Numbered from the stretch's first letter, positions 1 to 8,537 are shown. The stretch: 64,000 nt of DNA from M2408 sp040386975 (GCA_040386975.1 JAZKEO010000022.1:1-64000); one strand, 5' to 3'. Notes: generated by a model not told the origin, from the letters alone. A program made the numbers and translations.

Positions 1-1
1 C

Positions 2-964
2 CAACTCTTTAAAGAAATTACGATTCATGACCACACGGATCCAGCAGGTGTTAAAACGATAAAAGCGAAAGAAGGAGAGGTCTTTAAATCTAAAAATGGT
101 TCATTTTTATTTTTTAAACTAACAGACGGAGAAGTTTTTGAAGAATTAGCGAGTAATCAAGCTTCAGAAGTTGGAAAAACAGGACATTTTTATCCAAGTA
201 GAAGAAGTTCATTTAAAACATCGAGTTATAAAATTGATTTATCAGGGTTTAAAATTAATCGTACTGACGAGGATTTATTTAAGAATCAATACGAAATGTG
301 GAATGTTTTTCAAATAAATCATGCATTAGATTCGATTCAAAAAAGTGTTGGTGTAATGCGTGGAAATTTCTTTCAAAACATAAAAAATGACCACATTTAT
401 TTTCAATCATACACAAATATTGAAAAAGCAAAATCAGAAGATAAAACTTCGACAAGCTCAGTTTCCTCTTATAAAGAAAAAACTCAAGATTCAAAAACCG
501 TAAAAATTGAAGAATTAGATAAAACTGATTTAATTCTTGCTTATCAAAATGCGATTAGTAAAATACGTCGAAAAAACCAAAATTTAGATTCTCAAAAAGA
601 ATTTATGAATGTTTTTCAAGTAAGTTTAAATCAATTTGAAACAGAATTTCACAAAAAATTTGCGTTGACTTTTGCCATTTTTGTTTTGTTTTTTGTTGGT
701 GCTCCACTCGGTGCGATTGTCAAGAAAGGAGGATTTGGTGCTCCAGTTGTAATTGCAGCTTTGTTATTCATGTTATATTACGTTTTAACTGAAATAGGAC
801 TTGGATTGGCAGAATCAAAAACTGTTTCACCCTTTGTGGGAGTTTGGCTTGCCACTTTTGTATTAATTCCAATCGCACTTTTATTGATGCGAAGTGCCGC
901 CTTAGATTCAAAAGTGTTTGATAAAGAGGCTTGGAAAAAAACGCTAAAACTTAGAAAAAAATGA
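2..964 (+). CDS. LptF/LptG family LPS-export permease, 5'-truncated by the window edge
   Basis: C-terminal 320 residues of an inner-membrane permease of the YjgP/YjgQ (LptF/LptG) family, which with the LptB ATPase moves lipopolysaccharide from the inner membrane towards the LptA/C bridge. The frame is open from base 2 with no start, so the N-terminal membrane segments lie outside the window. Visible are part of the soluble domain and the last membrane helices, including the family motif GAPLGAIVKKGGFG (bases about 700-740) followed by two hydrophobic stretches. The stop overlaps the next start as ATGA (961-964), suggesting translational coupling to the glycosyltransferase. A KTSTSSVSS stretch (bases 443-466) is encoded by a dispersed repeat and looks like a recent insertion into a charged loop. 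Whether this is LptF or LptG cannot be told from this half. Confidence 0.88.
   Translation, partial: QLFKEITIHDHTDPAGVKTIKAKEGEVFKSKNGSFLFFKLTDGEVFEELASNQASEVGKTGHFYPSRRSSFKTSSYKIDLSGFKINRTDEDLFKNQYEMWNVFQINHALDSIQKSVGVMRGNFFQNIKNDHIYFQSYTNIEKAKSEDKTSTSSVSSYKEKTQDSKTVKIEELDKTDLILAYQNAISKIRRKNQNLDSQKEFMNVFQVSLNQFETEFHKKFALTFAIFVLFFVGAPLGAIVKKGGFGAPVVIAALLFMLYYVLTEIGLGLAESKTVSPFVGVWLATFVLIPIALLLMRSAALDSKVFDKEAWKKTLKLRKK
443..466 (+). repeat. CTTCGACAAGCTCAG-type dispersed repeat inside a coding sequence
   Basis: The core CTTCGACAAGCTCAGTTTCC (447-466) recurs as CTTCGACAAGCTCTGTTTC near 54148 and CTTCGACAGGCTCAGTTTCC at 57091. All three copies are read in the same codon phase and give TSTSSVS or TSTGSVS. 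Similar short repeats are, as far as I recall, widespread in Flavobacteriales genomes. Confidence 0.7.
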
Positions 965-2148
965 ATGTACTTCATGTAACAAATAAACCAATTTTTCCTA
1001 TTTTAGATGGAGGACAAATGGCGATGAATCGTTTGTTGATGTGTTTTTTACACTTGGGATTTAATGTGAAAAATGTGACTATTGAAACAAAAAAACATCC
1101 TTTTGATATAAATGAATATCCAATTGATTTACAAGATGTAATTTTTCCAGAAGCACATTATATTGATACGAAAGTTAGACCATGGGAAATTTTTAAATCA
1201 TTTTTCAAAAAAGAATCTTATCAAGTAAAACGTTTTTTGGACAAAAACTTTGAACATAAGTTAAAAGAATTATTCCAAACAAATAAATATGATATAGTTG
1301 TTTTAGAGAGTGCGTTTTTAATGTCCTATATTCATGCAATTCGAAAGTATTCCGATGCAAAAATCATTTTAAGAGCTCACAATGTTGAATATCGTATTTG
1401 GCGTCAACATTCTAAAAAAGAAAGGTCAATTTTTAGACGATATATTTATCGTAAATTAGCTAATGATTTAAAACGATTTGAATTGACGAATATCAATTTA
1501 GTTGATGGAGTTTTTTGTATTTCAGAACAAGATAGAGAATTTTTCAGAAGACGTTCTGTAAATGTTCCAACGATTGTGATTCCAGTTTACATGGAAGTTG
1601 TAAATGATTTTCAAGTTGATTATGCATGCAATGATTTTCATTTTGTTGGTTCAATGTCTTGGAAGCCAAATGTTGATGCTGTTCGCTGGATTATGTATCA
1701 AATAGCTCCAAAATTAGCAAAAATTTTACCTGATGCTAAAATCCATATTGCAGGTTCAGCTATGCCGAAGTCAATGAAAGAAAAAAACATAAAAAATGTT
1801 ATTATTCATGGGAAAGTGGAAGATATGCATGACTTTATGTCTAAACATGGAACGTTGATTGTACCATTAAAAAGTGGTTCTGGAGTTAGAATTAAAATTC
1901 TCGAAGCTTTAAGCATTGGTGTTCCAATCGTTTCATCTGAGAAAGGAAAAGAAGGAATTGAAATTCAACCAAAAAGACATTTTTTAACAGCAAATATTAC
2001 CGAAGAATTTATTTTACAAATGAAATATTTATTCGATAAAACGGAAGTGAAAGAGAATTTGGGAAAAGAAGGAAAACTTTTTATTGAGCAAGAATATAGT
2101 TTAGAAATTGTGTCAAAAAAAATACGTGAATTTATCTCAAAGATATAA
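961..2148 (+). CDS. GT-B glycosyltransferase (GT4-like)
   Basis: A 395-residue cytoplasmic or membrane-associated glycosyltransferase of the GT-B fold, probably moving a sugar from a nucleotide donor to a cell-surface glycan. The N-terminal Rossmann half starts with LHVTNKPIFPILDGG (acceptor side). HNVEYRIW lies at 140-147, the inter-domain GSMSWKPN at 230-237, and the donor-site segment LKSGSGVRIKILEAL with the conserved Glu at 303-317, followed by GVPIVSS. It begins inside the stop of the Lpt permease gene and overlaps the following glycosyltransferase, so the three genes are probably one operon for envelope polysaccharide. The sugar and acceptor cannot be read from sequence. Confidence 0.87.
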   Translation: MNVLHVTNKPIFPILDGGQMAMNRLLMCFLHLGFNVKNVTIETKKHPFDINEYPIDLQDVIFPEAHYIDTKVRPWEIFKSFFKKESYQVKRFLDKNFEHKLKELFQTNKYDIVVLESAFLMSYIHAIRKYSDAKIILRAHNVEYRIWRQHSKKERSIFRRYIYRKLANDLKRFELTNINLVDGVFCISEQDREFFRRRSVNVPTIVIPVYMEVVNDFQVDYACNDFHFVGSMSWKPNVDAVRWIMYQIAPKLAKILPDAKIHIAGSAMPKSMKEKNIKNVIIHGKVEDMHDFMSKHGTLIVPLKSGSGVRIKILEALSIGVPIVSSEKGKEGIEIQPKRHFLTANITEEFILQMKYLFDKTEVKENLGKEGKLFIEQEYSLEIVSKKIREFISKI

Positions 2149-3325
2149 ACCCAAATTAGTTTTTTGTACTTCTCGCTTTCCATTTCCCTTGGAAAAAGGA
2201 GATAAATTGCGTGCATTTTATCAAATAAAAAGTTTGAGTGAACATTTTAGAATTCATTTGATTTGTACAACTGAAAATGAGGTTTCTAAGGAAGATTTAG
2301 CTCAAATTCAACCTTTTTGTGAAGAAATTCATTCTTTTAAGTTGAAAAAAGGACTCATTCTATTTAATTTATTTTTTGCTTTATTGAATTCAAAACCATT
2401 TCAAGTAGCTTATTTTACACAAACGTGGATTCAAAAAAAAATCAATCAGCTTCTTTTAGATATTAAACCAGATCATATTTTTTGTCAATTAATTCGCCCT
2501 GCGGAATATGTAAAAAATTACCATACTTGTTCAAAAACCATTGACATTATGGATGCACTTTCAATGGGAATCGAAAGAAGAGAAAAAAAAGCAAATTTTT
2601 TTATAAGATTTATTTTCCGTGAAGAAGCCAAAAGGTTGAAGAAATACGAGCGACAAATATTAAATTATTTTGAAAAATCAACAATAATTTCTCAACAAGA
2701 TAAAAATTACTTGATTTACCCCAAAGGAAAAGAGATTCAGGTTTTAGCAAATGGAGTTGATGAAAAGTTCTACAATTGTGAATTGAAAATTGAAAAGGAA
2801 TTTGATTTAGTTTTTACGGGAAACATGAATTATCCACCGAATGTGGAAGCAGCAAAAATCATCAAAAAAGATATTTTACCAGAATTATTGAAATTGAATC
2901 CAAAAACGCGTATTTTGATTTCAGGCTCAAATCCAAGTCCAAGTTTGAAAAAATTGGAAGACGAAAATTTTCTTGTTTCAGGCTGGGTGGATGATATTCG
3001 TGAAAGTTATTTGAAAGCAAAAATTTTCATTGCTCCAATGATGTCAGGAACTGGAATGCAAAATAAAATCTTGGAAGCCATGGCTTTGGGAATTCCTTGC
3101 ATCACAACAAGTTTGGCAAACAATGCAATTTTAGCAGAAAATAACAAAGAAATTTTGATTGCTGACGATGTAAAATTGATGTTGGATAAAATCAAGATGT
3201 TGCAAGAAAACGCTGAATTTTATGTAATTTTGAGTCAAAACGGAAAACAATTTATTCAAAAAAAATACACCTGGGATTCCATAAATTTGGAACTTGTTGA
3301 GATGATAAAAAAAGAAATAGCTTAA
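2108..3325 (+). CDS. GT-B glycosyltransferase (GT4-like, second copy)
   Basis: A second GT-B glycosyltransferase of up to 405 residues, distantly related to its upstream neighbour. CTSRFPFPLEKGDKLR (20-35) forms the first nucleotide-fold loop, FTGNMNYPPN (236-245) mirrors GSMSWKPN in the upstream protein, and MMSGTGMQNKILEAMALGIP (311-330) is the donor-binding segment. No ATG exists near the start: the frame opens with TTG at 2108, and GTG at 2126 is an alternative. Either choice overlaps the preceding gene, which favours translational coupling. The first about 14 residues are not conserved-looking, so the true start is uncertain. The gene is followed by a 157-bp gap and a candidate promoter for ribBA. 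Confidence 0.85.
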   Translation: MCQKKYVNLSQRYKPKLVFCTSRFPFPLEKGDKLRAFYQIKSLSEHFRIHLICTTENEVSKEDLAQIQPFCEEIHSFKLKKGLILFNLFFALLNSKPFQVAYFTQTWIQKKINQLLLDIKPDHIFCQLIRPAEYVKNYHTCSKTIDIMDALSMGIERREKKANFFIRFIFREEAKRLKKYERQILNYFEKSTIISQQDKNYLIYPKGKEIQVLANGVDEKFYNCELKIEKEFDLVFTGNMNYPPNVEAAKIIKKDILPELLKLNPKTRILISGSNPSPSLKKLEDENFLVSGWVDDIRESYLKAKIFIAPMMSGTGMQNKILEAMALGIPCITTSLANNAILAENNKEILIADDVKLMLDKIKMLQENAEFYVILSQNGKQFIQKKYTWDSINLELVEMIKKEIA

Positions 3326-3417
3326 AGATTTTCTTACTTAAAATTCATTAAGTCTATTTTTAATTAAATCGTTTTTGTAAACTTTCTTGATTTTATTCTT
3401 CTTTCCCTAAAATTCAG

Positions 3418-3425
3418 TACTTTTG
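3418..3425 (+). promoter_or_regulatory. Candidate Bacteroidota promoter (-7 element) for ribBA
   Basis: TACTTTTG matches the TAnnTTTG -7 consensus and lies 58 bp before the ribBA start. No TTG -33 element is seen at the ideal distance. No FMN-riboswitch-like conserved core was seen in the 157-bp leader. Confidence 0.4.
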
Positions 3426-3482
3426 TAGCAAGATTTCTACAAAATTAGATTTTTTAGATGTCCCAAAATATAAATTTGATTC

Positions 3483-4700
3483 ATGAGTTCACAATTAAAC
3501 ACCATAGAAGAGGCAATTGAAGACATCAAAGCTGGAAAAATCATTATTGTTGTTGACGACGAAGATCGCGAAAATGAAGGTGATTTTTTAACTGCTGCGG
3601 CTAACATCACTCCAGAATTAATCAATTTTATGGCAACTCACGGTCGTGGATTGATTTGCGTTCCTTTGGTGGAAGACCGTTGCGATGACCTTGGACTTGA
3701 ATTAATGGTGAAATCAAACACGGCGACGTATGAAACACCTTTTACCGTTTCTGTGGATTTAATTGGTCATGGTTGTACAACTGGAATTTCTGCTAGCGAT
3801 CGCTCGAAAACGGTTAAAGCTTTAGTTGATAAAGATACAAAACCAGAAGATTTAGGAAAGCCGGGACATATTTTTCCTTTGAGAGCAAGAAAAGGGGGTG
3901 TTTTGAGAAGAGCTGGACACACAGAAGCTGCAATTGATTTAGCCAAATTGGCAGGTTTTGATAGAGCAGGAGTAATTGTTGAAATTCTTAACGAAGATGG
4001 TACAATGGCTCGTTTGCCAGAACTTTTAGTAATCGCTAAAAAATTCAATATGAAAATTGTTTCTATTGAAGATTTAATAGAATACAGGTTAAAAAATGAT
4101 AGCTTGATTGAGCAATTGGTTGATGTCAAAATGCCAACGCAATTTGGTGATTTTCAACTATATGCTTACAAAGAAAAATTGACAGGAAAAGAACATTTGG
4201 CTTTGGTGAAAGGAACTTGGAATAAAGATGAATCCATTTTAGTTCGTGTACATTCTTCCTGTATTACGGGTGATGTTTTCGGTTCTTGTCGTTGTGATTG
4301 TGGTCCTCAATTGGAAAAATCCATGCGCATGATTGAAGAAGCTGGAAAAGGAGTTATCGTTTACATGAATCAAGAGGGTAGAGGTATTGGCTTGATTAAC
4401 AAGTTAAAAGCTTATAAATTACAAGAACAAGGATTTGATACTTTAGAGGCAAACATCAAGTTAGGTTTTGAGGGAGATGAACGTGATTACGGAATTGGTG
4501 CACAAATTTTGAGAGATTTAGGTGTTCATAAAATGAAATTGATGACAAATAATCCAACAAAAAGAACAGGTTTGGTTGGTTATGGACTTGAAATTACAGA
4601 AAACGTTTCAATTGAAATTCAAAGTAACGTTCACAACGAACTTTATCTGAAGACAAAAAAAGATAAAATGGGACATTCTTTGAAACTTGGGAAACTTTAA
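3483..4700 (+). CDS. ribBA: Bifunctional 3,4-dihydroxy-2-butanone-4-phosphate synthase / GTP cyclohydrolase II
   Basis: Catalyses both entry reactions of riboflavin synthesis: ribulose 5-phosphate to dihydroxybutanone phosphate, and GTP to the diaminopyrimidine intermediate. The 405-residue length is normal for RibBA fusions. The RibB half (1-205) has DDEDRENEGD (25-34) and RRAGHTEAAIDLAKLAG (142-158). The RibA half (208-405) has the zinc ligands Cys260, Cys271 and Cys273 in HSSCITGDVFGSCRCDCG, then EGRGIGL (298-304) and NPTKR (357-361). Both halves look catalytically complete. It stands alone between the glycosyltransferases and the LolD-like gene, with its own candidate promoter. The ATG at 3483 fits the usual N-terminus. 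Confidence 0.96.
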   Translation: MSSQLNTIEEAIEDIKAGKIIIVVDDEDRENEGDFLTAAANITPELINFMATHGRGLICVPLVEDRCDDLGLELMVKSNTATYETPFTVSVDLIGHGCTTGISASDRSKTVKALVDKDTKPEDLGKPGHIFPLRARKGGVLRRAGHTEAAIDLAKLAGFDRAGVIVEILNEDGTMARLPELLVIAKKFNMKIVSIEDLIEYRLKNDSLIEQLVDVKMPTQFGDFQLYAYKEKLTGKEHLALVKGTWNKDESILVRVHSSCITGDVFGSCRCDCGPQLEKSMRMIEEAGKGVIVYMNQEGRGIGLINKLKAYKLQEQGFDTLEANIKLGFEGDERDYGIGAQILRDLGVHKMKLMTNNPTKRTGLVGYGLEITENVSIEIQSNVHNELYLKTKKDKMGHSLKLGKL

Positions 4701-4701
4701 T

Positions 4702-4733
4702 TAGTTATGAGTTTGTAGTTAGAAGTTAGTAGT
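4702..4733 (+). repeat. AGTTATGAGTT / AGTTAGAAGTT intergenic repeat
   Basis: Two bases behind the ribBA stop lies AGTTATGAGTTTGTAGTTAG and its continuation. It is one of eight copies of this low-complexity family in the window, most of them just behind a stop codon. Confidence 0.6.
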
Positions 4734-4773
4734 ATAAAATGTTGAGTTAAAAAGCGTCTTTGCGTCTTTGCGA

Positions 4774-4824
4774 GAAAAGAATCTGCGATAGCAGATGAAG
4801 AACAAGCGTTAGCGAAGTGAAAAA
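4774..4824 (+). repeat. Hairpin-bearing intergenic repeat, copy A
   Basis: Hairpin ATCTGC-GATA-GCAGAT (4781-4796), then GATGAAGAACAAGCGTTAGC and GAAGTG. Copy B at 18145-18190 has the same layout with a different but still paired stem. It is preceded by a duplicated GCGTCTTTGC (4753-4772). It sits 18 bp upstream of the lolD-like start, so it could also be part of that gene's leader. Confidence 0.5.
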
Positions 4825-4841
4825 AGGAATTAATAAGTAAG

Positions 4842-5492
4842 ATGTTAAGAGCTGAAAATATTTATAAAAAGTTTGATTCTTTAGAAGTTCTGAAGGGTGT
4901 TAGTTTGGAAATACAAACTGGCGAAATCGTTTCCATTGTTGGTTCTTCGGGTGCTGGAAAAACAACTTTTTTACAACTTTTAGGAACTTTAGACAAACCA
5001 AATTCGGGAACAATTACCTTAAATGGAATAAATCCTTTTACTTTATCACAAAAAGAATTAGCTAAATTTAGAAATACACAATTGGGATTTATTTTTCAAT
5101 TTCATCAACTTTTACCTGAGTTTACAGCAATCGAAAACGCGATTTTACCAGCTTTAATCAAAGGTGATTCAATCCAAAAAGCGAAAGAAAGTGCACAAGA
5201 GTTATTTGAAATTCTTAATATTTCTCATCGTTTGGAACACAAGCCAAATGAATTATCTGGTGGTGAACAACAACGTGTTGCCGTTGCCAGAGCCTTGATT
5301 AATAGACCAGCGATTGTTTTTGCTGATGAACCTTCAGGAAATTTAGATTCAAAAAATTCGGAAGAATTACACCATTTATTTTTTGAGTTGAGAGATAAAT
5401 TCAATCAAACTTTTGTTATCGTTACACACAATGAATCGCTTGCAAATATGGCAGATAGAAAGATTGTGATGAACGATGGAAGGTTAATTTAA
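4842..5492 (+). CDS. LolD-like ABC transporter ATP-binding protein
   Basis: A 216-residue stand-alone ABC ATPase of the LolD/MacB/FtsE branch, which powers lipoprotein release or another MacB-type membrane process rather than classical import. Walker A is GSSGAGKT (34-41), the signature is LSGGEQQRVAVARAL (138-152), Walker B is IVFADEP (158-164), and TH at 195-196 is the H-loop. NLDSKNSEEL after Walker B is typical of LolD. No permease gene (LolC/E or MacB type) is adjacent, so the partner must be encoded elsewhere. The following gene starts 10 bp after its stop and is probably co-transcribed. Confidence 0.88.
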   Translation: MLRAENIYKKFDSLEVLKGVSLEIQTGEIVSIVGSSGAGKTTFLQLLGTLDKPNSGTITLNGINPFTLSQKELAKFRNTQLGFIFQFHQLLPEFTAIENAILPALIKGDSIQKAKESAQELFEILNISHRLEHKPNELSGGEQQRVAVARALINRPAIVFADEPSGNLDSKNSEELHHLFFELRDKFNQTFVIVTHNESLANMADRKIVMNDGRLI

Positions 5493-5501
5493 GTCATTTT
5501 G

Positions 5502-6269
5502 ATGGAAGTTTCAACTTTAAGTTTTGCTGAACTCAAAGATTTTTTGGATTCAAAAGTTGAATTATACAACAATTCCAATTTTATTGAAACCGACCCGATT
5601 CAAATCCCACATCAATTTTCAAAAAAGGAAGACATTGAAATTGTTGCTTTTATCATTGCAACAATTGCTTGGGGAAATAGAAAATCAATCATAACGAATG
5701 GCAAAAAGTTGGTTCAAATCATGGGGAATCAACCACATGAATTTGTGATGAATTACGACTCAAAACAAGATTTTAAATTTGTTCACAGAACATTTAATGC
5801 CATTGATTTAGACTTTTTCTTTCGTTCCTTACATAAAATTTATCAAACATCTTCTTTAGAAGAAATTTTCCGAAAACAAGAAAACCATTTTGGTGCAAAA
5901 GGAAGAATTGCTTCTTTTAGAGAAACGTTTTTTAAAATCGAGCACGACAAACGAAGCGAAAAACACGTTTCAAATCCTTTGCAAAATTCAGCTTGTAAAC
6001 GCTTGAATATGCTCCTTCGATGGCTCGTTAGAAAAGATAAAAAAGGAGTTGATTTTGGTATTTGGAACAGCATAGACACTTCTGAATTGTATCTTCCATT
6101 AGACGTTCACACAGGAAATGTAGCTCGAAAATTAGGAATTCTTCAACGAACAAAAAATGATTGGCACGCTTTGGAAGAAATTCAACAAACACTCATCAAA
6201 TTAGATCCAAAAGATCCTGTGAAATACGATTTCGCACTTTTTGGTTTGGGAGCTTTTGAAGGATTTTGA
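5502..6269 (+). CDS. TIGR02757 (DUF2400) family protein
   Basis: A 255-residue protein recognised as the TIGR02757/DUF2400 family of unknown function, common in Bacteroidota. Features I associate with it are an early PIQIPHQFSKKEDIEIVAF segment, IIATIAWGNRKSI, a Trp-Leu-Val-Arg motif (RWLVRKDKKGVDFGIW), LPLDVHTGNVARKLG, and a C-terminal DPVKYDFALFGLGAFE. These resemble the helical fold of DNA glycosylase-like proteins, but no catalytic claim is made. ATG at 5502 is preferred over the in-frame TTG at 5499. It lies 10 bp behind the LolD-like gene. Confidence 0.8.
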   Translation: MEVSTLSFAELKDFLDSKVELYNNSNFIETDPIQIPHQFSKKEDIEIVAFIIATIAWGNRKSIITNGKKLVQIMGNQPHEFVMNYDSKQDFKFVHRTFNAIDLDFFFRSLHKIYQTSSLEEIFRKQENHFGAKGRIASFRETFFKIEHDKRSEKHVSNPLQNSACKRLNMLLRWLVRKDKKGVDFGIWNSIDTSELYLPLDVHTGNVARKLGILQRTKNDWHALEEIQQTLIKLDPKDPVKYDFALFGLGAFEGF

Positions 6270-6320
6270 GTTGAAATTATGGAAAAACATTTATTTTGCA
6301 TCTAAGATAAAATCCATTAC

Positions 6321-7640
6321 ATGAAAATTAAATTTTTATACTTTTTTCTCATATTCACGGGTATTTTATTCTCTCAAAATAATATTTCCCTAGATGTTCA
6401 TTGTGTCGATAAAGAAAGTAAAAACGGCATTTATGAAGTACAAATTAATATCAATCAAAAAGGAAAAATTTTCTCTGCTAAGACAAACAAAAAAGGAGAG
6501 GCTGTACTTACGATTGATGAGTATGAGCCATTTACAATCGAAATTTTACATGGATTTTATCAAAGCATAAAGCAGGAAATCAAGCCAGAAAATTATCCTC
6601 TAAAAGAAAACCCGACTTTATTGGAGTTTGAATTGACGCAAAAATTTCAACAATTAAAAACGGTAAACGTAACTGCTGCTGGAATACCACAAATAGTTTA
6701 CGAATCGAGACAATTTAGCGTATCGGATTTTGAGTTTTTACCAAATGGAGAATTATTGCTTTTACTTTATCCCAAAACATTAAAAAAGGGGAGTGAACTA
6801 GCTATTTTATCAGAAAATGAAATTATTAAATCGTTTAAAGTTCCTGAAAAACCCTTGGAATTGGTTCACGATTTTAGAGGAAATGCGCAAGTAGTGTGTG
6901 AAAATGGTGTTTTTGGAATTCATCGCACAGAGAATGATTTAGGAATTTCTACCATTGAAAAATCTTACTTTTTAAAATACGTTTTCCCTATTGTTGACAC
7001 GAGTTATACGAAATATTATTTTTCTAATTTCAATAAAAATTATCCCGCTTTTGATTACAAAACTTACGATTTATTAGATTCATCTTATTCTATAATAACC
7101 GAAATTAAAGACGAATTTATGATGGAATTGTATCGTTCGGAATACAAATGGGTAGATGTTCGAACCAAATTGTGGGCAAAAAATTTAGAAAACGAAACAG
7201 GAATCGACAAAGAAATTTGGGTTGGAGCAAATTATTTTACGCAATCTATTTATTACAAAGAATTGTATGCACCAATGTTCAAAAAAAATGATTCTATTTT
7301 TGTATTCGATTACTACAAAGACAAATTGTTTACCTTTAATTTGAACGGAGAAAAAGTAGATTCTATTCCAATTTACCATCACTACAATCCAAAAGAATCT
7401 GGTTGGAGAAGAAAATTGTTACAAGATAAAGAAACAGGAATTATTTATGCTTTTTTTGAAAAAGATGGTATTTGTAGTTTACGAAAAGTCAATACAAAAA
7501 CTGGATTTTTAGATTCAGAAGTCTTATTTCAGCACAAATACATTGATAAAATTGCGATTAATGGAAATCAAGCGTATTACATTTATCGACCTTTTGAGTC
7601 TGCTCAGAAGAAATTTTTGTATCAGACGAAATTACCTTGA
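6321..7640 (+). CDS. Secreted protein of unknown function with an N-terminal carboxypeptidase-regulatory-like domain
   Basis: 439 residues beginning with a clear signal peptide (MKIKFLYFFLIFTGILFSQ). Residues about 23-110 look like a carboxypeptidase-regulatory-like beta-sandwich (ISLDVHCVDKESKNGIYEV, TNKKGEAVLTIDEYEP), a domain often found in Bacteroidota outer-membrane proteins. The rest (about 120-439) is rich in aromatic beta-strand repeats such as VFDYYKDKLFTFNLNGEKV and probably folds as a beta-propeller. No enzyme motif was seen. It is likely periplasmic or surface-exposed and is a single gene with 50-bp flanks. Confidence 0.7.
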   Translation: MKIKFLYFFLIFTGILFSQNNISLDVHCVDKESKNGIYEVQININQKGKIFSAKTNKKGEAVLTIDEYEPFTIEILHGFYQSIKQEIKPENYPLKENPTLLEFELTQKFQQLKTVNVTAAGIPQIVYESRQFSVSDFEFLPNGELLLLLYPKTLKKGSELAILSENEIIKSFKVPEKPLELVHDFRGNAQVVCENGVFGIHRTENDLGISTIEKSYFLKYVFPIVDTSYTKYYFSNFNKNYPAFDYKTYDLLDSSYSIITEIKDEFMMELYRSEYKWVDVRTKLWAKNLENETGIDKEIWVGANYFTQSIYYKELYAPMFKKNDSIFVFDYYKDKLFTFNLNGEKVDSIPIYHHYNPKESGWRRKLLQDKETGIIYAFFEKDGICSLRKVNTKTGFLDSEVLFQHKYIDKIAINGNQAYYIYRPFESAQKKFLYQTKLP

Positions 7641-7693
7641 ATTTTTTCCACCTTTTTTCATTGCCTAAAGAGCAAATGTTTTTGCGAAGACGA

Positions 7694-7712
7694 AAAGGGC
7701 TTTAAAAAAGCC
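7694..7712 (-). terminator. Candidate terminator of rdgB
   Basis: Read on the minus strand, GGCTTT-TTT-AAAGCC is followed by CTTTTCG. It lies 28 bp beyond the rdgB stop, between convergent genes. The stem is short and the T-run modest. Confidence 0.35.
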
Positions 7713-7739
7713 ATACTTTGAGGTAGGTGAGCAAAAAGT

Positions 7740-8318
7740 CTATATTTGTTTTCTCAAAAACTCAATCATTTTTTCAAGGGCTTTTGCACGATGACTGAAT
7801 TTGTTTTTTCCTTCTAAAGTCATTTCTGCAAAGGTTTTACTTGAGTTTTCAGGAATAAAAATGGGGTCGTAGCCAAAACCTGTTTCACCTTTTGGTGTTT
7901 CTGAAATTTCACCTTTGATTTCACCTTCAAAAAAGTATTCTTTTCCGTTCAAAATCAAACAAATAATACAAACGAAACGTGCTTTTCGATTTTTGATTCC
8001 ACTCAGGTTTTTTAAAAGTAAGTCTGTATTTTCTTTATCCGTAGCTTTTAAACCCGAATAACGAGCTGAAAAAACGCCAGGTTCATTGTTTAAAGACTCT
8101 ACTTCCAAGCCTGAATCATCAGCAAAAGCATTTGAGTGAAATTTTTTGGAAACAACATTTGCTTTTAAAAATGAATTTCCGTGAAAGGTACTTTCCGTTT
8201 CTTCGATTTCTTCCGTAAAATTTAAATCAGCTAAAGAAACCACTTCAAAATTTAAAGGCAACAAAGACTGAATTTCTTTTGCTTTGTTTTTATTGTGCGA
8301 TGCTAAAATTAATTTCAT
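7740..8318 (-). CDS. rdgB: RdgB/HAM1 family dITP/XTP pyrophosphatase
   Basis: A 192-residue house-cleaning enzyme that hydrolyses non-canonical purine triphosphates (dITP, XTP, ITP) to monophosphates plus pyrophosphate, keeping them out of DNA and RNA. Family motifs are all present: LASHNKNKAKEI at the N-terminus, FADDSGLEVESLNNEPGVFS around residue 65, GFGYDPIFIP, and SHRAKAL near the C-terminus. Length is normal. It is convergent with the upstream secreted-protein gene and divergent from tRNA-Gln. Confidence 0.95.
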   Translation of the reverse strand: MKLILASHNKNKAKEIQSLLPLNFEVVSLADLNFTEEIEETESTFHGNSFLKANVVSKKFHSNAFADDSGLEVESLNNEPGVFSARYSGLKATDKENTDLLLKNLSGIKNRKARFVCIICLILNGKEYFFEGEIKGEISETPKGETGFGYDPIFIPENSSKTFAEMTLEGKNKFSHRAKALEKMIEFLRKQI

Positions 8319-8402
8319 AAAGTTAAAATTAAGAATTTTTTGATTTTAAGTGCTTTTAAATGAAATATTTATAAATAAATGTATTTTTTATTACATATTT
8401 GC

Positions 8403-8432
8403 TTGACATTCAAAAAAAAGTTACTAAATTTG
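8403..8432 (+). promoter_or_regulatory. Bacteroidota-type promoter for tRNA-Gln
   Basis: TTGACA at 8403-8408 and TAAATTTG at 8425-8432 with exactly 19 bp between TTG and TA. This matches the TTG-N19-TAnnTTTG consensus of Flavobacterium and Bacteroides primary promoters. The tRNA starts 33 bp downstream. Confidence 0.75.
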
Positions 8433-8464
8433 CACTCGCCTAATGAAAATAAGGCATGTCAGAA

Positions 8465-8537
8465 TGGCCCATGGTGTAACTGGCAACACGTCGGTTTTTG
8501 GTACCGAAGAGTCTAGGTTCGAGCCCTAGTGGGCCAA
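8465..8537 (+). tRNA. tRNA-Gln (anticodon TTG)
   Basis: Complete cloverleaf. The acceptor TGGCCCA (8465-8471) pairs fully with TGGGCCA (8530-8536). The D-arm is around GTGTAACTGGCAACAC, the anticodon stem TCGGT/ACCGA encloses loop TTTTGGT with anticodon TTG, and the T-arm is CTAGG-TTCGAGC-CCTAG. The weak U1-A72 first pair is typical of tRNA-Gln. A full CCA is not encoded. It has its own promoter and a terminator 4 bp behind. Confidence 0.95.

Noticed and set aside
3326..3482. Possible FMN riboswitch ahead of ribBA
   Set aside because: The leader is AT-rich and lacks the conserved G-rich blocks and paired helices of the RFN element.
3767..4129. Minus-strand open frame of 120 codons opposite ribBA
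   Set aside because: It is the antisense shadow of a highly conserved enzyme and has no recognisable protein features.
4702..4733. Regular AGTTATGAG units as a CRISPR-like array
   Set aside because: Units are 7-11 bases, contiguous and without unique spacers, and no cas gene is present.
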